Shown in pieces: positions 1-6,005 of a stretch of 6,005 nucleotides of DNA. This stretch comes from Comamonadaceae bacterium (GTDB taxonomy: Bacteria; Pseudomonadota; Gammaproteobacteria; Burkholderiales; Burkholderiaceae_C). The stretch spans positions 1 to 6,005 of the forward strand of contig CANGMW010000162.1 in NCBI GenBank assembly GCA_947454695.1. The letters are read 5' to 3'. A program made the translations under genes and the position numbers. The notes below the pieces were generated by a model that was not told the origin of the DNA, made no database searches, and saw nothing but the letters and a program-made list of their open reading frames with translations. Positions within the stretch are counted from its first letter, which is position 1; every line of letters begins with the position of its first letter.

Positions 1-1
1 A

Positions 2-1330
2 TTCATTCCGCTGATTGACAACAAGTCCTTGCTGCAGCTCACGCTGGAGCGGGTTGCCTTGCTGGGGCGAGACATCACCTGCGTCTCGGCTGAAGACCAC
101 CGCTTCTTGCTGGCCGGCGTGGCCGAACAAGCGGGCTTGAACGTTCAGCAAATCCTGGAGCCGCAAGCCAAAAACACAGCCGCCGCCATGGCCTTGGCCG
201 CCTTGGCCGCGCAGCCGCAGGCGTTGTTGTTGTTTTGCCCGGCCGATCACCACATTCCCGACGCCCAAGCCTTCGCTGACATGGTGTTGCGGGCGGTGCC
301 TGCAGCCCAGTCAGGACAGCTGGTGACGTTTGGGGTGGCTCCCAGTTTTCCCAGCACCGCCTACGGCTACATCCAAAAGGGAGCCGCCAGCCCGCAGGGC
401 GGTTTTGCCGTGGCGCGTTTTGTGGAAAAGCCACAGCAGGCTAAAGCCGCAGAGTTCTTGCTCAGTGGTCACTACCTGTGGAATGCGGGCATTTTTCTGG
501 CGCGTGCGCAAACCCTGCTGGACGCTTTGGCGCAACATGCCCCGGATATTTTGGAGGTGTGCGTGCAAGCCATGCAGCACCCCGCCCGAGACCGCGAATT
601 TGTACGGCCCGACGCAGCGCTGTTTGCCACTTGCCGCAGCCAGTCTATCGATTACGCGGTCATGGAGCGCGCGAGCAACGTCACGGTTTTTCCGTTTGAG
701 GGACGCTGGAGTGATGTGGGCAGCTGGAACGCGGTGGCGGACCTGGCCCCTGCCGATGCGGCGGGCAACCGCGCTGGCGCTGACACACAACACGCACACC
801 ACATCAAGGCGAGCAACACCTATCTCTACGCCGGCGGTCAGCGCCCGGTTGTGGCACTGGGCACCCACAACCTGCTCGTGGTGGACACGCCTGACGCCTT
901 GCTGGTAGTGGACGCGGCGCATGTGGAGTCTGTGAAGGACGTGGTGGCGCAACTGGAAAAACTGGATGCGCCGCAAGCCGTGCAGCACCGCCGGGTGGCA
1001 CGCCCGTGGGGCTGGTACGACAGCATCGACATCGGGCCGCGCCATCAGGTCAAGCGCATCATGGTCAAGCCCGGCGCCTCGCTGTCACTGCAAATGCACC
1101 ACCATCGCGCGGAACACTGGGTGGTGGTTCGCGGCACCGCCGAAGTGACCAATGGCGACAAAGTAACGGTCTTGATCGAGGACCAAAGCACCTACATCCC
1201 GATTGGACAGGTGCACCGCTTGGCCAACCCGGGGACTGAGGCGCTTGAAATCATTGAGGTGCAATCCGGCGGCTATCTCGGGGAAGACGATATCGTTCGC
1301 TTTGAGGACAACTACGGTCGATCGGCTTGA
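2..1330 (+). CDS. manC: Bifunctional mannose-6-phosphate isomerase / mannose-1-phosphate guanylyltransferase (5'-truncated)
   Basis: Type II PMI-GMP enzyme (AlgA/ManC/CpsB family), cytosolic: it isomerises fructose-6-P to mannose-6-P and joins mannose-1-P to GTP to give GDP-mannose. The frame is open from base 2, reading FIPLIDNKSL, which in the family follows the N-terminal nucleotide-binding loop (GGxGxRLWPLSR...KQ). About 30 residues therefore lie outside the window, and the in-frame TTG at 29 is not the real start. Counting from base 2, the nucleotidyltransferase part shows EPQAKNTAAA (53-62), PADHHI (80-85), FVEKP (140-144), WNAGIF (160-165) and WSDVGSW (236-242). The C-terminal cupin isomerase part shows PWGWYD (335-340), the metal-site stretch QMHHHRAEHW (364-373) and IPIGQVHRLANPG (399-411). 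The 442 visible residues plus the missing end match the usual length of about 470. It supplies GDP-mannose to the gmd and fcl products downstream. Symbol choice among manC, algA and cpsB is conventional. Confidence 0.95.
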   Translation, partial: FIPLIDNKSLLQLTLERVALLGRDITCVSAEDHRFLLAGVAEQAGLNVQQILEPQAKNTAAAMALAALAAQPQALLLFCPADHHIPDAQAFADMVLRAVPAAQSGQLVTFGVAPSFPSTAYGYIQKGAASPQGGFAVARFVEKPQQAKAAEFLLSGHYLWNAGIFLARAQTLLDALAQHAPDILEVCVQAMQHPARDREFVRPDAALFATCRSQSIDYAVMERASNVTVFPFEGRWSDVGSWNAVADLAPADAAGNRAGADTQHAHHIKASNTYLYAGGQRPVVALGTHNLLVVDTPDALLVVDAAHVESVKDVVAQLEKLDAPQAVQHRRVARPWGWYDSIDIGPRHQVKRIMVKPGASLSLQMHHHRAEHWVVVRGTAEVTNGDKVTVLIEDQSTYIPIGQVHRLANPGTEALEIIEVQSGGYLGEDDIVRFEDNYGRSA

Positions 1331-1374
1331 GCTGCTGCGTTCCTGGCATGACTCGGCCGCGGCAGCTGCGTTTT
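1330..1374 (+). terminator. Possible hairpin after manC, weak terminator candidate
   Basis: Bases 1330-1339 (AGCTGCTGCG) can pair with 1358-1367 (CGCGGCAGCT), giving a 10-bp GC-rich stem with one G-U pair and an 18-base loop. Three bases after the stem come four Ts (1371-1374). The loop is long and the T run short, so an efficient intrinsic terminator is doubtful; it could act as a partial attenuator or processing site, or be chance in GC-rich DNA. The stem begins at the last base of the manC stop codon. Confidence 0.3.
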
Positions 1375-1392
1375 GGCAACACCCGCGATAAT
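1373..1392 (+). promoter_or_regulatory. Weak promoter-like boxes upstream of gmd
   Basis: The 95-base manC-gmd gap contains GATAAT (1387-1392), one base from the sigma-70 -10 consensus, and TTGGCA (1373-1378), one base from the -35 consensus. They are only 8 bases apart, so they cannot work together as one normal promoter, and no good partner is found at 16-18 bases from either. A promoter for gmd is plausible only because this is the one sizeable gap in the gene run. Confidence 0.2.
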
Positions 1393-1413
1393 CGAGGTTA
1401 AGCCCCACAACAC

Positions 1414-1418
1414 GGAGA
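1414..1418 (+). promoter_or_regulatory. Ribosome binding site of gmd, fixes the TTG start
   Basis: GGAGA lies 7 bases before the TTG at 1426. No ATG or GTG near this point fits the conserved Gmd N-terminus (K-V-A-L-I-T-G-I-T-G-Q-D-G), which begins only five codons in, so this Shine-Dalgarno match supports TTG as the true start codon. Confidence 0.7.
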
Positions 1419-1425
1419 CACCGAT

Positions 1426-2553
1426 TTGACAACCGGAAAAGTAGCACTCATCACCGGCATCACCGGGCAAGACGGCTCTTACCTGGCAGAGTTTTTGCTG
1501 GAAAAGGGCTACATCGTGCACGGTATCAAACGTCGGGCGAGCTCGTTCAACACCAGCCGGGTTGATCACCTCTACCAAGACCCGCATGTCGATCATCGCA
1601 ACTTCGTGCTGCATTACGGCGACCTGACCGACAGCAGCAATCTGGTGCGCATCATGCAGCAAGTGCAACCCGATGAGGTGTACAACCTGGGCGCGCAAAG
1701 TCATGTGGCAGTGAGTTTTGAAAGCCCGGAATACACCGCCGACGTCGATGCGATCGGCCCGTTGCGCCTGCTTGAGGCCATTCGTATCTTGGGCTTGGAG
1801 AAAAAAACCCGCTTTTACCAAGCCAGCACCAGCGAGTTGTATGGACTGGTGCAGGAAACGCCGCAAAAAGAGACCACGCCGTTTTATCCACGCAGTCCCT
1901 ATGGTGTTGCCAAGTTGTACGCCTATTGGATCACCGTGAATTACCGTGAAGCCTACGGGATGTACGCCTGCAACGGCATCTTGTTCAACCATGAAAGCCC
2001 GCGCCGTGGCGAGACCTTCGTCACCCGCAAAATTACGCGTGGCCTTGCCAACATTGCGCAGGGGCTCGAGCGTTGTCTGTTCATGGGCAATATGGATTCG
2101 CTGCGCGACTGGGGTCATGCCAAGGACTATGTGCGCATGCAGTGGATGATGCTCCAGCAAGATCTACCTAAGGATTACGTGATTGCCACAGGGGTGCAAT
2201 ACAGTGTTCGTCAGTTCATTGAAAAATCAGCTGCGCAGTTGGGTTTAAGCCTGAGTTTTGAAGGGCACGGTGTGCAAGAGCATGCGGTGGTGCGCGCAAT
2301 TCAAGGCGACAAGGCGCCCGCACTCCAAGTGGGTGATGTGGTGGTGCGCATTGACCCCCGTTATTTCCGTCCGGCTGAAGTGGAGACGCTTTTGGGGGAC
2401 CCGGCTTTGGCTAAAAAAGACCTGGGGTGGGTGCCGCAAATTGCACTGGACGACATGGTGCAAGAGATGGTGGCCCATGATTTGGCGCACGCACAACGTG
2501 ATGCGTTGCTCAAGCGGCATGGTTATGCGGTTCCTGTGTCCAAAGAAAACTGA
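1426..2553 (+). CDS. gmd: GDP-mannose 4,6-dehydratase
   Basis: NADP-dependent short-chain dehydrogenase/reductase of the extended family; converts GDP-D-mannose to GDP-4-keto-6-deoxy-D-mannose in the cytosol, the first committed step to GDP-L-fucose (and also to GDP-rhamnose or GDP-perosamine). It has 375 residues, close to the family norm of about 345-375. The Rossmann motif GITGQDG is at 11-17. The catalytic set is T135 and E137 in STSELYG, with Y159 and K163 in SPYGVAK. FNHESPRRGETFVTRKI (187-203), LRDWGHAKDYV (226-236) and DPRYFRPAEVETLLGD (310-325) are strongly Gmd-specific. It starts at TTG with GGAGA 7 bases upstream. It follows the GDP-mannose producer after a 95-base gap and is followed 6 bases later by fcl, the standard partner, which argues for fucose as the end product. 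No damage seen. Confidence 0.97.
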   Translation: MTTGKVALITGITGQDGSYLAEFLLEKGYIVHGIKRRASSFNTSRVDHLYQDPHVDHRNFVLHYGDLTDSSNLVRIMQQVQPDEVYNLGAQSHVAVSFESPEYTADVDAIGPLRLLEAIRILGLEKKTRFYQASTSELYGLVQETPQKETTPFYPRSPYGVAKLYAYWITVNYREAYGMYACNGILFNHESPRRGETFVTRKITRGLANIAQGLERCLFMGNMDSLRDWGHAKDYVRMQWMMLQQDLPKDYVIATGVQYSVRQFIEKSAAQLGLSLSFEGHGVQEHAVVRAIQGDKAPALQVGDVVVRIDPRYFRPAEVETLLGDPALAKKDLGWVPQIALDDMVQEMVAHDLAHAQRDALLKRHGYAVPVSKEN

Positions 2554-2559
2554 ACACCC

Positions 2560-3531
2560 ATGGCTCAGCAGGACAAAATTTATGTGGCGGGACACCGCGG
2601 CATGGTGGGTAGCGCGATTGTTCGGGCCTTGTTGGCTCGGGGGCATGCGCCGCAGCTTTTGATCACGCGCTCACATGCCGAGCTCGACCTGGTCAACCAG
2701 GCAGCCGTGCAGGCGTTTTTTGCCAAAGAAAAGCCCGATCAGGTTTACCTGGCCGCAGCCCGGGTCGGTGGTATTCATGCCAACAACACCTACCCGGCAG
2801 ACTTCATCTACGACAACCTGATGATGCAGGCCAATGTCATTCAAGCCGCACACCAGAATGGCGTGAACAAACTGCTGTTTTTGGGCAGCAGTTGCATCTA
2901 CCCGCGTATGGCCGCACAACCCATGACTGAAGATGCTTTGCTCACCGGCAAGCTGGAACTCACCAACGAGCCTTATGCGGTGGCCAAGATTGCGGGCATC
3001 AAGCTGTGCGAAAGTTATGCGCGCCAGCATGGACGCGACTATCGCAGCGTGATGCCAACCAATTTGTATGGTCCGGGCGACAACTACCACCCCGAAAATA
3101 GCCACGTGATTCCGGCGTTGATCAGGCGCTTCCACGAGGCTAAAGTGCGTGCGGCTCCCGCGGTCACGATTTGGGGGTCGGGCACGCCCTTGCGCGAGTT
3201 CCTGTATGTGGATGACATGGCCGCGGCAAGCGTGCATGTCATGAATCTCTCGACGGCTGATTACCAGTCGCAAGTTCAGCCACAGCTGAGCCACATCAAT
3301 GTCGGATTCGGCAGCGACGTCACGATTGCCGCCTTAGCGCAGACCCTTGCTGAGGTGATCGGCTATTCAGGTCGGATTGATTTTGATCCGAGCAAGCCCG
3401 ATGGCACGCCGCGCAAGCTGATGGATTCCGCTCGTCTGCAGGCTATGGGCTGGCGCGCCCAAGTGGGCCTGCGCGAAGGACTGGCGCGCGCTTACGACGA
3501 TTTTTTAACACTTGAGGTACGTGCGCGATGA
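2560..3531 (+). CDS. fcl: GDP-L-fucose synthase (GDP-4-keto-6-deoxymannose 3,5-epimerase/4-reductase)
   Basis: Also called WcaG. It performs both epimerisations and the NADPH reduction that turn the Gmd product into GDP-L-fucose. The 323 residues match the family length (about 310-325). The Rossmann motif GHRGMVG is at 11-17. Active-site residues by alignment to the known E. coli enzyme with a constant offset of three are S110 and C112 in LGSSCIYP, Y139 and K143 in NEPYAVAK, and H182 in NSHVIPALIRRFHEA; all are present. MPTNLYGPGDNYHP (165-178) and LREFLYVDDMA (211-221) are further family hallmarks. The ATG lies 6 bases after the gmd stop with no clear Shine-Dalgarno sequence, so translation is probably coupled to gmd. 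The stop overlaps the ugd start by four bases (ATGA). The gene looks intact. Confidence 0.97.
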   Translation: MAQQDKIYVAGHRGMVGSAIVRALLARGHAPQLLITRSHAELDLVNQAAVQAFFAKEKPDQVYLAAARVGGIHANNTYPADFIYDNLMMQANVIQAAHQNGVNKLLFLGSSCIYPRMAAQPMTEDALLTGKLELTNEPYAVAKIAGIKLCESYARQHGRDYRSVMPTNLYGPGDNYHPENSHVIPALIRRFHEAKVRAAPAVTIWGSGTPLREFLYVDDMAAASVHVMNLSTADYQSQVQPQLSHINVGFGSDVTIAALAQTLAEVIGYSGRIDFDPSKPDGTPRKLMDSARLQAMGWRAQVGLREGLARAYDDFLTLEVRAR

Positions 3532-4904
3532 AAGTCACTGTGATCGGTACGGGGTATGTGGGTCTGGTGACCGGCACTTGTTTGGCTGAGTTGGGAAACA
3601 CCGTGTTTTGTCTGGATGTGGATCCCGCCAAGATTGAGATGTTGAACCAGGGCGGCATTCCGATTTATGAGCCGGGCCTCAAAGAGTTGGTAGACCGCAA
3701 CCGCGAAGCGGGACGTTTGATTTTCTCAACCGATGTGGCCGCCAGTGTGGCGCATGGCGAGATCCAATTCATCGCCGTGGGGACGCCATCCGATGAAGAT
3801 GGCAGCGCTGATTTGCAGTACGTGGTGGCTGCAGCGCGCAACATCGGTCGACACATGACAGATTTCAAGGTGGTGGTGGACAAATCCACCGTGCCGGTGG
3901 GCACAGCAGACAAAGTCCACGCAGCCATCGCGCAGGAACTGGCGACTCGGGGGCTGACAGAAACGCCAGCGTTTTCGGTGGTGTCCAACCCCGAGTTCCT
4001 CAAAGAAGGTGCGGCCGTTGAGGACTTCATGCGTCCCGATCGCATCGTGATCGGCACAGAAAATTCACCCGGCGGCTTGCGTGCCCGCGAGGCTATGGAT
4101 CGCTTGTATGCCCCGTTCATTCGCAACCATGACCGCTCCTTGCACATGGATGTCAAGAGCGCTGAGTTCACCAAATACGCGGCCAACGCCATGCTGGCCA
4201 CCCGCATCAGCTTCATGAACGAGCTGGCCAATTTGGCTGACAAGGTCGGCGTGGACATCGAGAACGTTCGCAAAGGCATCGGTTCTGATCCGCGCATTGG
4301 TTTTAGTTTTCTCTACCCCGGTACCGGCTACGGGGGTAGCTGCTTTCCCAAGGATGTACAGGCGCTGGTGAAGACCGCTGCGCAATTCGGGCAGGACTTG
4401 CAGGTCTTGCGCGCCGTGGAAGAGGTCAATCAAAAGCAAAAACACGTGTTGGTAGACAAGGTCATCGCGCGTTACGGTAAAAATTTGCAGGGCAAAACAT
4501 TCGCCTTGTGGGGGCTGGCGTTCAAGCCCAATACCGACGATATGCGCGCCGCACCCAGTCGGGTCATCATTGCCGAGTTGATTCGTCATGGCGCGCGCAT
4601 TCAGGTGCATGACCCCATTGCCATGCCAGAAGCGAAGCGTTGCCTGGCACTGGATTTGACTGCGCAGGAATTGATGTCACTGAGCTTTCATGAGCAGCCC
4701 ATGCAGGCATTGGACGGCGTGAACGCTTTGCTCATTGCCACGGAATGGAAGGCCTACCGTAGTCCGGATTTCTTGGCCATCAAACAAGCTTTGAAAGACG
4801 CCGTGATTTTTGATGGGCGCAATTTATTTGCACCTGAGCTTGTTCAGGAAGCAGGAATAGAGTACTTGGGCATCGGGCGCCAAAGCGAACATCTAACTAC
4901 ATGA
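3528..4904 (+). CDS. ugd: UDP-glucose 6-dehydrogenase
   Basis: Oxidises UDP-glucose to UDP-glucuronate with two NAD+, giving the acidic sugar precursor for the polymer or for UDP-galacturonate, UDP-xylose or UDP-Ara4N branches. It has 458 residues, as usual for the bacterial enzyme (about 440-470). The N-terminal NAD domain shows GTGYVG (7-12), VGTPSDEDGSAD (84-95) and KSTVPVGT (119-126). NPEFLKEG (154-161), which includes the conserved Glu, comes next. The central part holds EFTKYAANA with K216 (213-221), and YGGSCFPKD (268-276) with the catalytic Cys272 and Asp276. The C-terminal UDP-binding domain has GLAFKPNTDDMR (329-340) and GRN (430-432). GDP-mannose dehydrogenase (AlgD) is related, but GTPSDEDGSAD and overall resemblance favour Ugd. 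ATG start with GAGGT 9 bases upstream (3514-3518), overlapping the fcl stop by four bases, so the two are surely cotranscribed. No defect seen. Confidence 0.96.
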   Translation: MKVTVIGTGYVGLVTGTCLAELGNTVFCLDVDPAKIEMLNQGGIPIYEPGLKELVDRNREAGRLIFSTDVAASVAHGEIQFIAVGTPSDEDGSADLQYVVAAARNIGRHMTDFKVVVDKSTVPVGTADKVHAAIAQELATRGLTETPAFSVVSNPEFLKEGAAVEDFMRPDRIVIGTENSPGGLRAREAMDRLYAPFIRNHDRSLHMDVKSAEFTKYAANAMLATRISFMNELANLADKVGVDIENVRKGIGSDPRIGFSFLYPGTGYGGSCFPKDVQALVKTAAQFGQDLQVLRAVEEVNQKQKHVLVDKVIARYGKNLQGKTFALWGLAFKPNTDDMRAAPSRVIIAELIRHGARIQVHDPIAMPEAKRCLALDLTAQELMSLSFHEQPMQALDGVNALLIATEWKAYRSPDFLAIKQALKDAVIFDGRNLFAPELVQEAGIEYLGIGRQSEHLTT

Positions 4905-4911
4905 GCACAGC

Positions 4912-4989
4912 ATGAAAGAATTCTTTCGCCGGGTACAAGACGTTGCGAACAAGGTCTACACACGGGATCTTTTGGGTCTCAACCCTTAA
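4912..4989 (+). CDS. Tiny open frame (25 codons) between ugd and flippase, possible leader peptide
   Basis: The frame begins MKEFFRRVQDV and ends GLNP, giving 25 residues that are basic and partly amphipathic. I do not recognise it. Its ATG overlaps the stop of a 4-codon frame (ATG at 4901, M-S-T-A-stop, ending 4915), which itself overlaps the ugd stop. Its own TAA at 4987-4989 shares a base with the flippase ATG at 4989. A weak GAG (4903-4905) lies 6 bases before its ATG. It could be a coupling peptide that carries ribosomes to the flippase start, a remnant of a lost gene, or chance. Coding status is unproven. Confidence 0.25.
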   Translation: MKEFFRRVQDVANKVYTRDLLGLNP

Positions 4990-6005
4990 TGACGATGGCT
5001 TCCCCCATTTGGTTCTCATATTTGCCCAAATTCTTGCGCAAGCGTCTTGATGGCAGAGAGAGCCTTTTGATTATTCTGAACAATAGTGGTTGGCTGTTTC
5101 TGGACAAGTTATTGCGCTTGGGGTTAGGTGTCGTAGTAGGCATTTGGGTTGCTCGATACCTCGGTCCCTCGCAGTTTGGCGAGTTGGCCTATGTCTTGTC
5201 ATACATCGCATTGTTCCAGGCGATCGCCAATTTGGGACTTGACGGAATAACAGTTCGAGACATCTCACAAAACAAAAATGAAGCAAATAATCTGCTGGGA
5301 ACAGTATTTGTTATTCGTTTTTCTGCAGGCCTTTTCTGCTGGTTGTTTGCAATCATTGCCATGGGGCTAATTAAAGGCTGGCATGATAGAAGTGTGGTGC
5401 TGACGTTGCTTGTAGGAAGTAGTCTTATTTTTCAATCTTCTGACACGATCGATTTATGGTTTCAAAGTCAAAGCCAAAATCGACTGACAATATTGGCGAA
5501 AATTAGTTCATATTTGATTTCTGCTGGTTCTAAGGTTTTTTTAATTTTAATCGAAGCTCCATTGTATGCGTTTGCCTCTCTTTTCATATTGGAAGGCACC
5601 ATTGCAGCATTAGGTATGGCCTTTGCCTATAAAAGATATCCGTGTCAAAAACGCTGGACATCAACTGCGAAGGTTGCTATCAGATTGCTAAATGAAAGTT
5701 GGCCTTTTATATTAAGCGGCGTATCAATAATAATCTATATGCGTATAGATCAAATCATGATCAAGGAAATGCTTGGTGTTGAATCATTAGGTGTCTATGC
5801 CGCAGTTTTGCCGCTGGCTACTTTATGGCAAATCATTCCTGTAGTTTTGAATGCCTGTCTTGCCCCATTTGTAACGAGAATAAAAAACGAAAATGAAAAT
5901 AATTATTGGGATTGCCTCCAAAGAATTTTTTCTGTATATGCGGCAATTGCTTGGGCAACAATAATTCCAACAATGATTTTGGCGCATTGGATTGTACCTT
6001 TGGTG
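4989..6005 (+). CDS. wzx: Wzx-type polysaccharide repeat-unit flippase (3'-truncated)
   Basis: Integral inner-membrane protein of the MOP superfamily (polysaccharide transporter/RfbX group), predicted to flip undecaprenyl-diphosphate-linked oligosaccharide units to the periplasmic side. The frame is open from ATG 4989 through base 6005 (339 residues) with no stop, so the C-terminus is missing; family members usually have 400-500 residues. The N-terminus shows the group hallmark: WLFLDK (35-40), then a glycine-rich helix and VGIWVARYLGPSQFGELAY (50-68), NLGLDGITVRDI (81-92). Hydrophobic stretches suggesting membrane helices are near 41-58, 66-84, 105-128, 136-150, 172-190, 193-214, 238-250, 268-296 and 315-338. 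Start could be 4989 or the in-frame ATG at 4995; neither has a good Shine-Dalgarno sequence, and the upstream part of the frame back to 4905 has no ATG, GTG or TTG. G+C falls sharply inside the gene. The exact transported glycan cannot be read from sequence. Confidence 0.9.
   Translation, partial: MTMASPIWFSYLPKFLRKRLDGRESLLIILNNSGWLFLDKLLRLGLGVVVGIWVARYLGPSQFGELAYVLSYIALFQAIANLGLDGITVRDISQNKNEANNLLGTVFVIRFSAGLFCWLFAIIAMGLIKGWHDRSVVLTLLVGSSLIFQSSDTIDLWFQSQSQNRLTILAKISSYLISAGSKVFLILIEAPLYAFASLFILEGTIAALGMAFAYKRYPCQKRWTSTAKVAIRLLNESWPFILSGVSIIIYMRIDQIMIKEMLGVESLGVYAAVLPLATLWQIIPVVLNACLAPFVTRIKNENENNYWDCLQRIFSVYAAIAWATIIPTMILAHWIVPLV

Noticed and set aside
29..31. In-frame TTG as the start of the manC-like gene
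   Set aside because: The same frame is open to base 2 and the upstream residues (FIPLIDNKS) match the family interior; the N-terminal nucleotide-binding loop must lie before the window. This TTG is an internal leucine.
311..1045. Long minus-strand open frame (244 codons) opposite manC
   Set aside because: It is antisense to a clear manC-type gene and its translation shows no recognisable family; it is a by-product of GC-rich codon use.
1312..2160. Minus-strand open frame (282 codons) opposite gmd
   Set aside because: Antisense to a well-supported gmd with all catalytic motifs; its translation looks like no known protein and no ribosome site or promoter supports it.
3665..4297. Minus-strand open frame (210 codons) opposite ugd
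   Set aside because: Shadow of the ugd coding sequence; the plus-strand frame carries every Ugd motif.
4330..4342. GGGGGTAGCTGC, resembling the ops element (GGCGGTAG) of RfaH-controlled polysaccharide operons
   Set aside because: It lies inside ugd and encodes the invariant Gly-Gly-Ser-Cys of the active site; ops elements sit in untranslated leaders.
4914..4927. Perfect 14-base palindrome GAAAGAATTCTTTC just after ugd
   Set aside because: As RNA it gives only a 5-bp stem with a 4-base loop and no T run, so it is not a terminator. As an operator it would be inside the transcribed run with no promoter nearby. Chance is the simplest explanation.
5071..5286. Minus-strand open frame (71 codons) within the flippase region
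   Set aside because: The plus-strand flippase frame is open throughout 4989-6005 and has the family hallmark sequence; the minus-strand translation is not recognisable.

Overview
The window is a 6 kb piece of a surface-polysaccharide (capsule, exopolysaccharide or O-antigen) biosynthesis locus. All genes are on the plus strand and tightly packed. In order they are: a 5'-truncated bifunctional mannose-6-phosphate isomerase/mannose-1-phosphate guanylyltransferase (manC/algA type), GDP-mannose 4,6-dehydratase (gmd), GDP-L-fucose synthase (fcl), UDP-glucose 6-dehydrogenase (ugd), and a 3'-truncated Wzx-type membrane flippase that runs off the right edge.

The first three genes form almost a complete route: fructose-6-P to mannose-6-P, then mannose-1-P to GDP-mannose (manC product; the phosphomannomutase step between is not in the window), then GDP-4-keto-6-deoxymannose (Gmd), then GDP-L-fucose (Fcl). 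Ugd adds UDP-glucuronate. The expected polymer therefore probably contains L-fucose and glucuronate or a glucuronate-derived sugar, a combination also seen in colanic acid. The flippase would move the lipid-linked repeat unit across the inner membrane. No glycosyltransferase, polymerase or export gene is visible; these presumably lie outside the window.

Layout: 2-1330 manC-like; 1331-1425 is the only real gap among the sugar genes, holding a possible hairpin and a weak promoter-like box; 1426-2553 gmd, starting at TTG; 2560-3531 fcl after a 6-base gap; 3528-4904 ugd overlapping fcl by ATGA; 4905-4988 a short spacer filled by a chain of tiny open frames with overlapping stop and start codons; 4989-6005 flippase. 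No tRNA, rRNA, CRISPR, insertion sequence or long repeat was seen.

The sugar-nucleotide genes are GC-rich (sample 60-base lines of about 58-73% G+C) with codon use typical of a high-GC proteobacterium. A beta-proteobacterium of the Burkholderiales/Comamonadaceae kind is my best guess, but this is an impression and not a demonstrated placement. Within the flippase gene the composition falls to about 25-40% G+C with many ATA, AAT, AAA and TTA codons. This is the usual look of the variable, transferred core of a polysaccharide locus, and the window seems to capture the border between a conserved precursor module and that core. I see no evidence of a previously undescribed system here; the most interesting points are the composition border and the unusual ugd-flippase junction.
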